From the NCBI GenBank assembly GCA_016196925.1, contig JACPWS010000011.1, forward strand, positions 18,735 to 82,734: a DNA stretch of 64,000 bases, given 5' to 3'. Both the position numbers and the translations under genes were made by a program. This document shows, piece after piece, positions 17,164 to 26,549 of this stretch. The notes below the pieces were generated by a model. The model was not told the origin of the DNA, did no database searches, and was given only the letters and a program-made list of their open reading frames with translations. Within the stretch, counting starts at the first letter, position 1. Each line of letters begins with the position of its first letter. Source of the stretch: Burkholderiales bacterium (GTDB lineage Bacteria > Pseudomonadota > Gammaproteobacteria > Burkholderiales > Burkholderiaceae_D).

Positions 17164-17243
17164 TTTTATGGGGGAGTATGCGATAAAAATGCCTTGTTGT
17201 CAGCGATTTTAAAGGCGTTGAAAATATACTCCATCCCAGTATG
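17164..17243. repeat. Intergenic repeat element, copy A
   Basis: Contains TTTTATGGGGGAGTATGCGA at 17164-17183 and ATATACTCCATCCCAGTATG at 17223-17242. Close relatives of both blocks occur at 44434-44524, where one block lies in the opposite relative orientation. Seen as a reverse complement, this copy shares AGTATATTTT-N-AA-N-GCC with the other. It lies between two convergent genes and may form a hairpin (GGGGGAGTATG with the distal CATCCCAGTATG region only in part). Confidence 0.5.
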
Positions 17244-17254
17244 CTAGGGCGCTT

Positions 17255-18220
17255 TTAAGCCGGCCGGCCGGCGCTCCGAGCCGGAATCAGCAAGCCGGGG
17301 TGCTGGGCGGCCAGCGCTTGCCAGGCGGCAAAGCCTCCGCGCAAAGGGTAAGCCTGGCTATAGCCTAGGCCCTGCAACTGGTGCGCCACGAGCACCGCGC
17401 CGGCATCTTGCGGGCAGGCGCAGATCGTCACGATCGGGTAATCCTTGGCTACATCGGGCAGCGACAGGGCGATGCTCTGATAGTCGCTCAGATGGGCTTG
17501 CGGAATGCGCCCGCTCTCGGCCACCAGGCTGGCGCCGCGCAGATCGATGAGGTAGGGCGGACGCGGGCCGGCCAGCGCCGCCAGCACTTCTTCGGTGCCG
17601 ACGTGAGGCATGGCGGCCATGCGCTCGAAACGATGTTTGCGCCAGAGTTTCCAGCCCATCCAGACGGCGATCAGCGCCAGCACGATCGCCGCCAGCCGTA
17701 CCCCGTGTTGCGCCAGCAAGGCCAGCGCCTGTTCTATCTGCGCTTGCAGCGCGTAACCGGCCAGCAAGGCGATGCCGGACCACAGGGCGGCGCCGATGGC
17801 AGAAGCGAGAAAAAACGAGGTGCGCGGCATGCCCAGCGCGCCGGCCACCGGCGGCGCCACGGTAGAAAAGCCGGGGATGAATTTGCCGAGCACCAGCGAC
17901 CACACACCCCATCGGTTGAAGCGCGCCTCGGTCTGGTTGACGCAAGATCTGGGATTGATCGACAGCTTGCACAGCAGCGACAGCACGCGGTAACCGAAGC
18001 TGCGCCCGGCCTGATACCAGGCCCAGTCAGCCAGCAACGAAGCAATCACCGCCGCCAGCAACAACCAGCTCAGACCCGGCACCCCGCCGGCGCGGCTGGC
18101 GGCCAGCATCATGGTCGGCACCGAAGGCAGCGGCAGGCCCAGTTGCTGCAGCAAGACATTGACGAACACCAGCAGGCCCTGGTCTTGCGCGATAAGCTGA
18201 CTGAAGTAATGACTGTTCAT
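17255..18220 (-). CDS. DedA-family membrane protein fused to a rhodanese domain
   Basis: About 321 residues from MNSHYFSQL. Residues 1-185 are a DedA/SNARE-associated membrane domain: VFVNVLLQQLGLPLPSVPTM, the family motif FNRWGVWSLVLGKFIPGFST and PPVAGALGMPRTSFF. After a basic linker (WRKHRFERM) residues 215-310 form a rhodanese domain: YLIDLRGASLVAESGRIPQA, then the active-site loop TICACPQDAGAVLVA with Cys in the expected place, and LRGGFAAWQA. DedA proteins act in envelope homeostasis and lipid transport; the rhodanese part faces the cytoplasm and may handle sulfur or sense redox state. An upstream in-frame start at 18298 lacks support. Confidence 0.88.
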   Translation of the reverse strand: MNSHYFSQLIAQDQGLLVFVNVLLQQLGLPLPSVPTMMLAASRAGGVPGLSWLLLAAVIASLLADWAWYQAGRSFGYRVLSLLCKLSINPRSCVNQTEARFNRWGVWSLVLGKFIPGFSTVAPPVAGALGMPRTSFFLASAIGAALWSGIALLAGYALQAQIEQALALLAQHGVRLAAIVLALIAVWMGWKLWRKHRFERMAAMPHVGTEEVLAALAGPRPPYLIDLRGASLVAESGRIPQAHLSDYQSIALSLPDVAKDYPIVTICACPQDAGAVLVAHQLQGLGYSQAYPLRGGFAAWQALAAQHPGLLIPARSAGRPA

Positions 18221-18435
18221 GGACTTTCCCGTGCTGGCGGTGTAAATATGCCAGCCGATTTTAGCGCAATGCGTTTCGCCTGGCTTGCACCCTGGCAAAG
18301 CAATGTCGCACCGCAGGCTGGCGGTTTTGCCGGAAAGCGCAGGCTTCCTTTACACTAGCTGCTGCGGGGCGTCGCAACGTAGTCTGCCCGGCAGCGAAGA
18401 AACTTTTAATTCTTAAAAACACAATAAGACACTAT

Positions 18436-18888
18436 ATGCATAGGTTTTTGCCGCCGCCCGCGGTCGTCGCCCTGATCGCCGCGCTGATGTGGGGCAGCGC
18501 AGCGCTGCTGCCGGCCGGACAATTTCAATTCGCCGGACAAGCGCGGCTGGCGCTGGGGCTGGCGTTGGCGGCCGCCGGACTGATGGCGGTCGCGGCGCTG
18601 ACCTTCATGCATGCGCGCACGACGATCAACCCCTTGCGGCCGGAAAAAGCCAGCCATCTGATCACAAGCGGCATTTACCGCTACAGCCGCAATCCCATCT
18701 ATCTGGCCGATTTATTGTTGTTGTGCGCTCTGGTGCTATGGCTGGGCAAACTGTGGAATCTGGCTTACCTGCCGGTATTCGTCGCCTGGATACAGCATTT
18801 CCAGATACTGCCGGAAGAGCGGGCCTTGCGCCGCCTGTTCGGCGCGTCTTACCGCGACTACTGCGCCAGGGTCAGGCGCTGGTTGTAA
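18436..18888 (+). CDS. ICMT/PEMT-like integral membrane methyltransferase
   Basis: A 150-residue protein with four hydrophobic segments. The conserved part of the isoprenylcysteine carboxyl methyltransferase-like family is at residues 70-150: LITSGIYRYSRNPIYLADLL, then LPEERALRRLFGASYRDYCARVRRWL with the Glu-Glu and Arg pattern that binds S-adenosylmethionine. Bacterial members methylate unknown small or lipid substrates, so no specific reaction is assigned. It lies 57 bp upstream of phzF on the same strand and could be co-transcribed with it. Confidence 0.85.
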   Translation: MHRFLPPPAVVALIAALMWGSAALLPAGQFQFAGQARLALGLALAAAGLMAVAALTFMHARTTINPLRPEKASHLITSGIYRYSRNPIYLADLLLLCALVLWLGKLWNLAYLPVFVAWIQHFQILPEERALRRLFGASYRDYCARVRRWL

Positions 18889-18945
18889 CACTGCCGGCCT
18901 CGGGCGCCGGCCATGCCGCTTATCCATTAATAAAAACCTCATCCT

Positions 18946-19821
18946 ATGACGACCTATCCCTATCGCCTGCTGAACGTGTTCGCCGAAGCGACTTTCGGTG
19001 GCAATCCCCTGTGCGTGTTTGAAGACGCGACCGGACTCAGCGATCAGCAGATGCAGGCGCTGGCCCTGCAATTCAATTTATCCGAAACTGTGTTCCTCCT
19101 GCCGTCCAAGCTGGCCAGTGCGCGTATGCGGATTTTTACGACCGGGCATGAAATGGCGTTCGCCGGCCACCCGGCCCTGGGCACGGCGCAGGTGGTGCAC
19201 GATTTGTTGCAGACGGGCGATGCGCTGACGCTGGAATGCCGGGCCGGTGTGGTGCCGGTGTCGCTGCGGGACGGCGTCTGGACCTTCAGCCCGCCCAACG
19301 CCGGGGCGCCGCAAGTGATGAGCTGCGAATTGTCGCCGGCGCAAGTGGCAGCCTTGCTCGGCTTGGCGGAACATGATCTGGCGGCCGAGCCGCTATGGGT
19401 GAATACCGGCAGCGATCAATTGCTGGTGCCGCTGAAAACGGCAGAGGCGGTGCGCCGCGCGCAGCCGGACAGCGCCGCGCTCGCGTATTGGCCGGCTAAC
19501 AGTCTCGGGCGCAAGACGGCCTATGTGTTTGCGCCGGACGGGGCGGCGCCGGCTGCGGGAGAGCGTTTGCCGCTGCTCGCGCGTTACTTCTTTGCCAAAG
19601 TTGGCGGCGGCGTGGCGGAAGACCCCGGCACCGGCTCGGCTTGCGCCAATCTGGGCGGCTGGTGGCTTCATAGCGGGCGCCGCCTGCCGGCCAGTTTGCT
19701 GATTTCACAAGGCGAGCAGGTGCAGCGTCCCAGCCAGCTTTATCTCGACATCGGCGCCGACAGCCGGATACGCGTCGGCGGCCGGGTGCTGGAAATCGGC
19801 CGCGGTGTGATACAAATCTAG
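18946..19821 (+). CDS. PhzF-family isomerase
   Basis: A 291-residue protein with the PhzF diaminopimelate-epimerase-like fold. The start [20 protein letters not shown] contains the family's conserved [17 protein letters not shown] carries the catalytic Glu; and [17 protein letters not shown] (here FTTGHEM) and [16 protein letters not shown] are both classic. Phenazine genes are absent, so the substrate is unknown; most such proteins outside phenazine clusters are uncharacterised isomerases. It is followed by a short tandem GAAAGCGCA repeat before ribBX. Confidence 0.92.
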   Translation: MTTYPYRLLNVFAEATFGGNPLCVFEDATGLSDQQMQALALQFNLSETVFLLPSKLASARMRIFTTGHEMAFAGHPALGTAQVVHDLLQTGDALTLECRAGVVPVSLRDGVWTFSPPNAGAPQVMSCELSPAQVAALLGLAEHDLAAEPLWVNTGSDQLLVPLKTAEAVRRAQPDSAALAYWPANSLGRKTAYVFAPDGAAPAAGERLPLLARYFFAKVGGGVAEDPGTGSACANLGGWWLHSGRRLPASLLISQGEQVQRPSQLYLDIGADSRIRVGGRVLEIGRGVIQI

Positions 19822-19830
19822 AAAATGCCC

Positions 19831-19867
19831 GACAAATCCACAGAAAGCGCAGAAAGCGCAGAAAGCA
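19831..19867. repeat. Short tandem repeat of GAAAGCGCA
   Basis: ACAGAAAGCGCAGAAAGCGCAG followed by AAAGCAC: two perfect and one partial 9-base units between phzF and ribBX. It resembles a piece of the CGCAGAG-type element at 22277-22344. Confidence 0.55.
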
Positions 19868-19964
19868 CGGGAAGGGCGGGCGTAAATCCTTTAAAATAGC
19901 GGTTTCCCCCAACACAGATGGGTATCCGCTCGCCAGCGACGCGGCCCATTGCAGGATAAGCCCT

Positions 19965-21080
19965 ATGAGCATGTCAACCACCCTGGAAATCGTTGCCGAA
20001 TTGCGCGCCGGCCGCATGGTAATCCTGGTCGATGAAGAAGACCGCGAAAACGAAGGCGACCTGGTTATGGCCGCCGAATTCGTGACGCCGGAAGCGATCA
20101 ATTTCATGGCCAGGTTCGGCCGCGGCCTGATTTGCCTGACATTGACCGAAGAGCGCTGCGATCAGCTGAACCTGGCGATGATGACCAGCCGCAACGGCAC
20201 TTCTTTCGGCACCAATTTCACGGTCTCGATAGAAGCGGCCGAAGGCGTGACCACCGGCATCTCGGCCGCGGACCGCGCCCGCACCGTGCAAGTCGCCGTC
20301 GATAAAAACGCGACGGCGAACGATATCGTGCAGCCGGGACACGTGTTTCCGCTGAAGGCGCAAAAAGGCGGCGTGCTGATGCGCGCCGGCCATACCGAAG
20401 CCGGCTGCGACCTGACCGAACTGGCCGGCCTGACGCCGGCTTCGGTGATCTGCGAAATCATGAAGGACGACGGCACCATGGCGCGCCTGCCCGACCTGAT
20501 AGCATTCGCCCAAGAGCACGGCTTGAAGATAGGCACGATTGCCGACCTGATCCATTACCGCAGTCAGACCGAAAGCATCGTCGAGCGCGTGGCCGAACGC
20601 GCCATGCATACCGTGTACGGCAGCTTCCAGGCCGTGGTGTATCGTGACAAGCCGAGCGGTGCTGCCCATCTGGCGCTGGTGCATGGCGAGATCAGCGGCG
20701 ACAGCGAGGCGCTGGTGCGCGTGCATCAGCCGGTTTCCATCCTCGACTTGCTGGAAAGCCAGGTCACTACCCATTCCTGGAATGTCGCCTCGGCCATGGC
20801 GGCCGTCAAGGCGTCCGAATCGGGCGTGATCGTGCTGCTGAACTGCGAAGAAACCGCGGAACAGATGTTCGACCAGTTCAAGGCGCTGGAAACGCCGGAC
20901 ACGCGGCCGCAGAACCGCGCGGCGCGCATGGACTTGCGCAATTACGGCATCGGTGCCCAGATTTTGAAAGACGTAGGCGTACGCAAGATGAAGTTGCTGG
21001 CCAACCCGCGCAAGATGCCGTCCATGACCGGTTTCGACCTCGAAGTGGTCGGTTATCTCGACAAGCCGGGCGCGCATTAA
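19965..21080 (+). CDS. ribBX: 3,4-dihydroxy-2-butanone-4-phosphate synthase with degenerate GTP cyclohydrolase II domain
   Basis: A 371-residue protein of riboflavin synthesis. The N-terminal RibB domain (1-205) is intact: [33 protein letters not shown] and [15 protein letters not shown] hold the acidic and histidine residues that convert ribulose 5-phosphate to dihydroxybutanone phosphate. The C-terminal half has RibA homology ([46 protein letters not shown]) but lacks the zinc-binding Cys cluster (GDVFxSxRCDCG): around residue 255 it reads [10 protein letters not shown]. It should not be a cyclohydrolase, so a separate RibA is needed. Similar hybrids are known as RibBX. It heads the cluster ribBX-ribH-nusB. 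I see no FMN riboswitch upstream. Confidence 0.92.
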   Translation: MSMSTTLEIVAELRAGRMVILVDEEDRENEGDLVMAAEFVTPEAINFMARFGRGLICLTLTEERCDQLNLAMMTSRNGTSFGTNFTVSIEAAEGVTTGISAADRARTVQVAVDKNATANDIVQPGHVFPLKAQKGGVLMRAGHTEAGCDLTELAGLTPASVICEIMKDDGTMARLPDLIAFAQEHGLKIGTIADLIHYRSQTESIVERVAERAMHTVYGSFQAVVYRDKPSGAAHLALVHGEISGDSEALVRVHQPVSILDLLESQVTTHSWNVASAMAAVKASESGVIVLLNCEETAEQMFDQFKALETPDTRPQNRAARMDLRNYGIGAQILKDVGVRKMKLLANPRKMPSMTGFDLEVVGYLDKPGAH

Positions 21081-21143
21081 GGCTGTGAGATTTTCCGAAT
21101 ATTTCCCGAATAATTTAAGCGCAAACGCGCAAGAAAGAACAAC

Positions 21144-21641
21144 ATGACAGTAGGACACTACGAAAAAAATCTGGATGGCGCCGGCGTACGCGTCGGTATC
21201 GTGCAAGCCCGTTTCAACGAAAATATCGGCAACGGTTTGCTGGCAGCTTGCCTGGGAGAATTGGCGCGGCTCGGCGTGCTGAACGAAGACATCTTGCACG
21301 TTACCGTGCCGGGCGCGCTGGAAGTGCCGCTGGCTTTGCAAAAGATGGCGGAAACCAATCAATTTGATGCGCTGATCGCGCTCGGCGCGGTGATACGCGG
21401 CGAGACTTACCACTTCGAGCTGGTCTCTAACGAATCCGGCGCCGGCATCACCCGCGTTGCGCTGGACGCCGGCATCCCGGTGGCGAATGCCATCCTGACC
21501 ACGGAAGACGACGAGCAAGCCGAAGCGCGCATGCGCGAAAAAGGCGCCGATGCCGCCCGCGTCGCGGTCGAAATGGCGAACCTGACGCTGGCCCTGGAAG
21601 ATCTGGCCGAAGCGACCGAAGATGTGCATTACGACGCCTGA
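21144..21641 (+). CDS. ribH: 6,7-dimethyl-8-ribityllumazine synthase
   Basis: A 165-residue enzyme that condenses dihydroxybutanone phosphate with the ribitylamino-uracil intermediate to make lumazine, the step before riboflavin synthase. Motifs: [18 protein letters not shown] (substrate loop), [24 protein letters not shown] with the catalytic His, and [20 protein letters not shown]. It lies 63 bp after ribBX and 81 bp before nusB, the usual gene order in proteobacteria. Confidence 0.96.
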   Translation: MTVGHYEKNLDGAGVRVGIVQARFNENIGNGLLAACLGELARLGVLNEDILHVTVPGALEVPLALQKMAETNQFDALIALGAVIRGETYHFELVSNESGAGITRVALDAGIPVANAILTTEDDEQAEARMREKGADAARVAVEMANLTLALEDLAEATEDVHYDA

Positions 21642-21722
21642 ACGCTACGCCATGCCGGATGAAATACGGCTAGACCGCAGCAAGAACGCAGCAAGACCAA
21701 GCAAGTGAATTAAGAGAGAAAT

Positions 21723-22184
21723 ATGAACAGTAAATCCCAACACGCCAATCCCAGCAAAAGCCGCTCGCCGCGCCACCGTGCGCGCGAGTTCGCGCTGCAG
21801 GGTTTGTATCAGTGGCTGCTGAATAACGAAGATTCCGGTGTGATCGACGCTCACATCCGCCAGGCGCACGGCTTCGACAAGGCCGACCGCGAGCATTTCT
21901 ATGCGCTGCTGCACGGCGCGATCAACCAGTCCATCGCCTTGCGCGAAGAGATCGCCCCCCTGATAGACCGTACCATCGCCGAGCTCTCGCCGATAGAACA
22001 CGCAGCCTTGCTGATCGGCGCCTACGAGCTGAAAAATCATAGCGAAATCCCATATCGCGTCGTGATCAACGAGGCGGTGGAACTGGCCAAATCCTTCGGC
22101 GGCCTCGATGGCCACAAGTATGTGAACGGCGTGCTCGATAAGCTGGCCGCCAAGCTGCGCCCGAATGAGGTCGTCGCTAAGTAA
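21723..22184 (+). CDS. nusB: Transcription antitermination factor NusB
   Basis: A 153-residue all-helical RNA-binding protein that joins NusA, NusE (S10) and NusG in rRNA antitermination. Motifs: [19 protein letters not shown] at the N-terminus, [20 protein letters not shown] and [20 protein letters not shown] near the end. Preceded by AGAGAGAAAT-type ribosome site and followed by a strong terminator, so it closes the riboflavin cluster. Confidence 0.96.
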   Translation: MNSKSQHANPSKSRSPRHRAREFALQGLYQWLLNNEDSGVIDAHIRQAHGFDKADREHFYALLHGAINQSIALREEIAPLIDRTIAELSPIEHAALLIGAYELKNHSEIPYRVVINEAVELAKSFGGLDGHKYVNGVLDKLAAKLRPNEVVAK

Positions 22185-22205
22185 GCGTTTTTTAGAAGAA
22201 ATATC

Positions 22206-22244
22206 AACGCCTTATTTTTCTGGAAAGAAATAAGGCGTTTTTTT
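22206..22244 (+). terminator. Rho-independent terminator after nusB
   Basis: AACGCCTTATTT at 22206-22217 pairs with AAATAAGGCGTT (22228-22239), loop of about ten bases, followed by a run of T. Confidence 0.88.
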
Positions 22245-22276
22245 GTAACTATTCAGCCGGAGATGAAAATCCTTTG

Positions 22277-22344
22277 CCGCAGAGGCGCAGAGAACGCAGA
22301 GGAGTCCAAAAAAGCTTTTCTCTGCGTTCTCTGCGCCTCCGCGG
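22277..22344. repeat. Long inverted repeat of the CGCAGAG type (MITE-like)
   Basis: Two 25-base arms, 22277-22301 and 22320-22344, are reverse complements except for one position, around an 18-base loop. The arm begins CCGCAGAGGCGCAGAGAACG. Very similar GCGCAGAGAACGCAGAG repeats are found scattered in intergenic DNA of unrelated bacteria. It lies just upstream of the aminotransferase gene and is likely a small mobile hairpin rather than a terminator, since the T-run is absent. Confidence 0.8.
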
Positions 22345-22425
22345 TTAGCGTTTTTGTGCTATCGACGGCGATGCATACAGAATGGGTGAACAGTTACGTT
22401 TTTTTAGGTTTTGTCAGGTGTAGCT

Positions 22426-23592
22426 ATGGAAAACAATCTCGCGTCCCGCTTGAATAATATCGCCCCGTTCCACGTGATGGAACTCATGAAAATGGCGGCA
22501 GAGCGGGAGGCGCAAGGCCAGCATCTGATCCACATGGGCATAGGCGAGCCGGACTTTACCGCACCGCCGGCGGTGCTGGTGGCGGCGAGTCAGGCCATGG
22601 CGGACGGGCGTTTGCAATACACCGCGGCGCTCGGCGTGCCGGCCTTGCGCGAGGCGATTTCCGCGCATTACCGGCAAACCTACGGCTTGAATATACCGGC
22701 TGCGCGCATCGTCGTCACGGCCGGCGCGTCGGCTGCCTTGCTGCTCGCTTGCGCCGCCTTGGTGGAGCCGGGAAGGGAAGTGCTGATGCCCGATCCCTGC
22801 TATCCGTGCAACCGCCATTTTGTGGCGGCGTTCGAGGGCAAGGCCAGGCTGATCGCCAGCGGCCCCGAGCAGCGTTTTCAATTATCCGACGAGATGCTGC
22901 GCCAGCACTGGGGCGAGAACACCGGCGGCGTCTTGCTGGCGTCGCCCTCGAACCCGACCGGCACCTCGATTGCGTCCGCTGAGCTGGCGAAAATCATCTC
23001 CAGCGTCAGGCAGCGCGGCGGCTTTACCATCGTCGACGAGATTTACCAGGGCTTGTGTTACGATGCGGCGCCGTTTTCCGCCCTGTCGCTGGCTGAGGAC
23101 GTGGTGGTGATCAACAGCTTCAGCAAGTATTTCAATATGACGGGCTGGCGGCTGGGCTGGCTGGTGGTGCCGGAAAGCATGCTGGCTGCGGTCGAAAAGC
23201 TGGCGCAAAACCTGTTCATTTGCGCCTCTTCGGTGGCGCAGTACGCGGCGCTGGCTTGCTTTGCGCCGGAGTCGCTCGCCATTTACGAGGCGCGCAAGGC
23301 GGAATTCCGCCGCCGGCGCGATTACCTCGTGCCGGCTTTGCGCGAACTCGGTTTCGGGGTGCCGGTGATGCCGGACGGGGCGTTTTACGTGTATGCCGAT
23401 TGTTCGCGCTTTTCCGACGACGCGGACCGCTTTGCCAAAGAAGTTTTATATCAGGCTGGGGTGGTGATCGTGCCTGGCCTCGATTTCGGCCCGTCCACCG
23501 CAAGCACGCATGTCAGGATTTCCTACGCCAATTCGCTGGAAAATTTACAGGAAGCGGTAGCGCGCCTGCGTTTGTTCCTGGCTAAGAAATAA
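22426..23592 (+). CDS. Class I/II PLP-dependent aminotransferase
   Basis: About 388 residues from MENNLASRLN, with AGGTG at 22416-22420 as ribosome site. Fold type I aminotransferase: HMGIGEPDFTAPP, YTAALGVPALREAI, PSNPTGTSI (the conserved Asn), FTIVDEIYQGLCYD (Asp and Tyr of the PLP site) and the Schiff-base lysine in NSFSKYFNMTGWRLGW; C-terminal VRISYANSLENLQEA holds the substrate Arg. It is closest to aspartate/alanine-type aminotransferases; the substrate cannot be fixed from sequence. Monocistronic, closed by a shared hairpin terminator. Confidence 0.93.
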   Translation: MENNLASRLNNIAPFHVMELMKMAAEREAQGQHLIHMGIGEPDFTAPPAVLVAASQAMADGRLQYTAALGVPALREAISAHYRQTYGLNIPAARIVVTAGASAALLLACAALVEPGREVLMPDPCYPCNRHFVAAFEGKARLIASGPEQRFQLSDEMLRQHWGENTGGVLLASPSNPTGTSIASAELAKIISSVRQRGGFTIVDEIYQGLCYDAAPFSALSLAEDVVVINSFSKYFNMTGWRLGWLVVPESMLAAVEKLAQNLFICASSVAQYAALACFAPESLAIYEARKAEFRRRRDYLVPALRELGFGVPVMPDGAFYVYADCSRFSDDADRFAKEVLYQAGVVIVPGLDFGPSTASTHVRISYANSLENLQEAVARLRLFLAKK

Positions 23593-23618
23593 GAAAACCG
23601 CCGATTGGCGGTTTTCTT
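23591..23618. terminator. Bidirectional terminator between aminotransferase and lytic transglycosylase genes
   Basis: AAGAAAACCGCC and GGCGGTTTTCTT form a perfect 12-bp stem with a GATT loop. A/T tracts on both sides suit termination in both directions for the converging genes. Confidence 0.85.
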
Positions 23619-23643
23619 ATCGGGTGGGCAGATTTGCAGCAGC

Positions 23644-24564
23644 TTACAGCGCAGCGATCTGTTCCTTTTTGCTGTCGGCCGTCGTTTTGGCTTCGTTGGA
23701 GTCGGCTTTGCGGGCTGGCGCTAAGTTTTGCGCCGGAGCGGCGGCAAAGAAAGTAGGCACGTTCTTGCCGGCAGAGACGTCTTTCAAGCGTTTGTATTCG
23801 GTTAACACGCGTGAGCCGTAACCGGCGTCACTGTCGGCATCGGCGGCGCCCACATACATTTTTAAGCCGGCTTCGACCGAACCGGCGCGTGCCACGTAAT
23901 CTTTCAAGATCAGGGCGCCGACCTTGATATTGGCAACCGGATTCAGCGCCGCCTTCACGCCGCCCATTTCCTGGAATTTATCATGATGGACTTTGGACAT
24001 GACTTGCATCAGCCCCTGCGCGCCGACCGGGCTTTCGGCAAACGGATTCAGGCCCGATTCTATCGCCATCACGGACAGGATCAGTAAAGGATCGAGCTTG
24101 ATTTCCTTGGCGGTCAGGTAGGCGGCCGACACCAGCATATTGGTGGCATCGTTGGCAACGCGATAGCGCTTTGCCAGCCAGCGCGTGACCCATTGCTGTT
24201 GCCGCTGATTGCCGAGTATCCTGGCGTCTTCATCGGGCGTGGCGATCTTTTGAATTGCCGTATCGGCGCTGCCCTGAGCGGGAGCCGGCATCAGCGTGGC
24301 CAGGCTAGGCGGAGCAACCGGCTCTTCTTCAGCCTCTTCGGCGATGGTGTAGGGGGAAAGGTCCCTGAATTTGTCGGTCAGTTCGGGATTGATGAACATC
24401 ATCGCCAGCGCGGCGATGGCAGCCACACCCAAGATCGTCAACAGGTGGCGGGCGGTGGCGATAAAACCGTTGGTGGTATCACGCGCGACCAGGGTCAGCG
24501 TGTGGCGTTTGTCGGCAGCGCTGAGGCCGCTTTCTTGTACTGCTAATATAAAACGTTGAAACAT
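23644..24564 (-). CDS. Membrane-anchored lytic transglycosylase (SLT domain)
   Basis: About 306 residues from MFQRFILAV. A membrane helix near residues 43-62 (HLLTILGVAAIAALAMMFIN) is followed by an acidic/proline linker. The SLT domain at 140-265 shows LDPLLILSVMAIESGLNPFA with the catalytic Glu in IES, then SPVGAQGLMQVMSKVH and YVGAADADSDAGYGSRVL, the standard motif order. It should cleave peptidoglycan in the periplasm. The C-terminal tail is low complexity (Ala, Lys). Upstream in-frame starts to 24618 are less likely because the AGGAGGTAAC site precedes 24564. Confidence 0.9.
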   Translation of the reverse strand: MFQRFILAVQESGLSAADKRHTLTLVARDTTNGFIATARHLLTILGVAAIAALAMMFINPELTDKFRDLSPYTIAEEAEEEPVAPPSLATLMPAPAQGSADTAIQKIATPDEDARILGNQRQQQWVTRWLAKRYRVANDATNMLVSAAYLTAKEIKLDPLLILSVMAIESGLNPFAESPVGAQGLMQVMSKVHHDKFQEMGGVKAALNPVANIKVGALILKDYVARAGSVEAGLKMYVGAADADSDAGYGSRVLTEYKRLKDVSAGKNVPTFFAAAPAQNLAPARKADSNEAKTTADSKKEQIAAL

Positions 24565-25046
24565 GTTACCTCCTGAATCTTCGCGATGCATTGCCGGCCC
24601 TTGCAGAGCCGTGCGCAAACTGTATTAATCCGCGAATCAGAAACATCGTCTTCGTCGCAAGGCGCGAGCGGAAGACGCCGGAGTCGTTTGTCAAGTCAAG
24701 CCGGTTGGGCTTGGTCATGGAGCATCCAGGGACAAACAACTTTTTTCGGGTTAAGGCAGACGCCTTGTGAAAACAATCCTTACAATGTTGTGTGGGGCCC
24801 GATCCCCGTGAATGATGTTACCGTTGGGCGTTACTTTCTGGTTTTGAAAGCGGCGGAAGTCATTAACCTCTTCATCAAGTTGGGCGAATTGTAGGGGTGG
24901 TTTTATATCGAGTCAATACTATCAAAGCTAGTTTTAATTACTTTTGTATCTTAAGAATTCTGCTGCATCGCAACAAAAGTCAATAAAATCAAATACTTGC
25001 CGGATTTACCTTGACTAACTAGTGCAAAGCGACAAAAAAGCGAAAA
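24565..25046. other. Gene-free AT-rich stretch upstream of ubiD
   Basis: About 480 bp between divergent genes. I find no credible coding sequence. The right 150 bp is much richer in A+T than the surroundings and probably holds the ubiD promoter; TTGACT occurs at 25010-25015. A possible small ORF over 24586-24894 has no ribosome site or familiar sequence. Confidence 0.4.
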
Positions 25047-26534
25047 ATGATGAAATATTCGGATTTGAGAGATTTTATTTCTCAACTGCAAAAATTAGAC
25101 GAACTAAAAAAGGTGGAGATGTCCATTTCACCATATTTGGAGATGACCGAGGTCTGCGACCGGACTTTGCGGGCGGGCGGGCCGGCCTTGTTGTTCACCC
25201 GGCCTAGCGGTCATACCATGCCGGTATTGGGCAATCTGTTCGGCACGCCGCGCCGCGTCGCGCTCGGCATGGGCGCGCAAGATGTCAGCGAATTGCGCCA
25301 GATCGGCCATGTGCTGTCGGCCCTGAAGGAGCCGGAACCGCCCAAGGGTTTTAAAGAAATCATGGGACTCGGTTCGCTGGTAAAAGCAGTGTGGGACATG
25401 GCGCCGAAAGAGCTGCGCGGCGCCAAATGCCAGGAAATCGTGTGGGAAGGCCAGGATGTCGATCTGGCGCGCTTGCCGATACAGCATTGCTGGCCCGGCG
25501 ATATCGCGCCGCTGATTACCTGGGGACTGGTGATCACCAAGGGGCCGCACAAGAAGCGACAAAATCTCGGTATATATAGACAGCAGGTATTGGGGCGCAA
25601 TAAAGTCATCATGCGCTGGCTCGCGCATCGCGGCGGCGCACTCGATTTCCGCGAACACGCGATCGTCAGCAAGGGCCAGCCGTATCCGGTGGCGGTGGCG
25701 CTGGGCGCCGATCCGGCCACCATCCTCGGCGCGGTGACGCCGGTGCCGGACAGCTTGTCCGAATACCAGTTCGCCGGCTTGCTGCGCGGCAGTCGCACCG
25801 AGCTGGTCAAGGCTATCGGTAGCGAGTTGCGGGTGCCGGCGTCGGCCGAGATCGTGCTGGAAGGGCATATTTACCCGGATGAGTCACACCCTAGCGGCTA
25901 CGAACACGCCTTGGAAGGGCCGTACGGCGACCATACCGGCTATTACAATGAGCAAGACAGCTTCCCGGTATTCACGATAGACCGCATCACCATGCGGCGC
26001 GATCCGATTTACCACTCTACCTATACCGGCAAACCGCCGGATGAACCGGCCGTGCTCGGCGTGGCCTTGAATGAAGTATTTATCCCCTTGCTGCAAAAGC
26101 AATTCAGCGAAATCACCGATTTCTACCTGCCGCCGGAAGGCTGCAGCTATCGCATGGCGGTGGTGCAAATCAAGAAATCCTATGCCGGCCACGCCAAGCG
26201 CGTGATGTTCGGGGTCTGGAGCTTCTTGCGCCAGTTTATGTATACCAAGTTCATCGTCGTGGTGGATGAGGATGTGAATATCCGCGACTGGAAAGAAGTG
26301 ATCTGGGCCATCACCACCCGCGTCGACCCGTTGCGCGACACCACGTTGGTGGATAACACGCCGATTGATTACCTCGATTTTGCCTCGCCGGTCAGTGGTC
26401 TCGGCAGCAAGATGGGGATAGATGCGACCAACAAATGGCCGGGCGAAACCAGCCGCGAGTGGGGCACGACTATCCAGATGACGCCCGAAGTCAAGCGCCG
26501 GGTCGATGACATTTGGCAGCAGCTCGGTTTGTAG
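25047..26534 (+). CDS. ubiD: UbiD-family 3-octaprenyl-4-hydroxybenzoate decarboxylase
   Basis: A 495-residue prenyl-FMN-dependent decarboxylase of ubiquinone synthesis. Motifs include [19 protein letters not shown] at the start, [20 protein letters not shown] (with Asn-Ile-Arg-type cofactor residues), [11 protein letters not shown] and [11 protein letters not shown], which contains the family's conserved Glu/Asp/His. It ends with the common KWPGE-type and DIWQQLGL C-terminus. The flavin prenyltransferase UbiX is not in the window. Converges on a small conserved gene. Confidence 0.95.
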   Translation: MMKYSDLRDFISQLQKLDELKKVEMSISPYLEMTEVCDRTLRAGGPALLFTRPSGHTMPVLGNLFGTPRRVALGMGAQDVSELRQIGHVLSALKEPEPPKGFKEIMGLGSLVKAVWDMAPKELRGAKCQEIVWEGQDVDLARLPIQHCWPGDIAPLITWGLVITKGPHKKRQNLGIYRQQVLGRNKVIMRWLAHRGGALDFREHAIVSKGQPYPVAVALGADPATILGAVTPVPDSLSEYQFAGLLRGSRTELVKAIGSELRVPASAEIVLEGHIYPDESHPSGYEHALEGPYGDHTGYYNEQDSFPVFTIDRITMRRDPIYHSTYTGKPPDEPAVLGVALNEVFIPLLQKQFSEITDFYLPPEGCSYRMAVVQIKKSYAGHAKRVMFGVWSFLRQFMYTKFIVVVDEDVNIRDWKEVIWAITTRVDPLRDTTLVDNTPIDYLDFASPVSGLGSKMGIDATNKWPGETSREWGTTIQMTPEVKRRVDDIWQQLGL

Positions 26535-26549
26535 GCGGGCCGCCGCCCT

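Noticed and set aside
19831..19867. CRISPR-like tandem repeat
   Set aside because: Units are only nine bases with no spacers; simple tandem repeat.
19822..19964. FMN riboswitch upstream of ribBX
   Set aside because: I looked for the conserved GGGGCAGGGTGAAAATCCC-like and later elements and did not see them; the gap holds a short tandem repeat and a probable promoter only.
24586..24894. Possible 102-residue protein upstream of ubiD
   Set aside because: No ribosome site, no familiar motif, starts inside the lytic transglycosylase leader region on the other strand.
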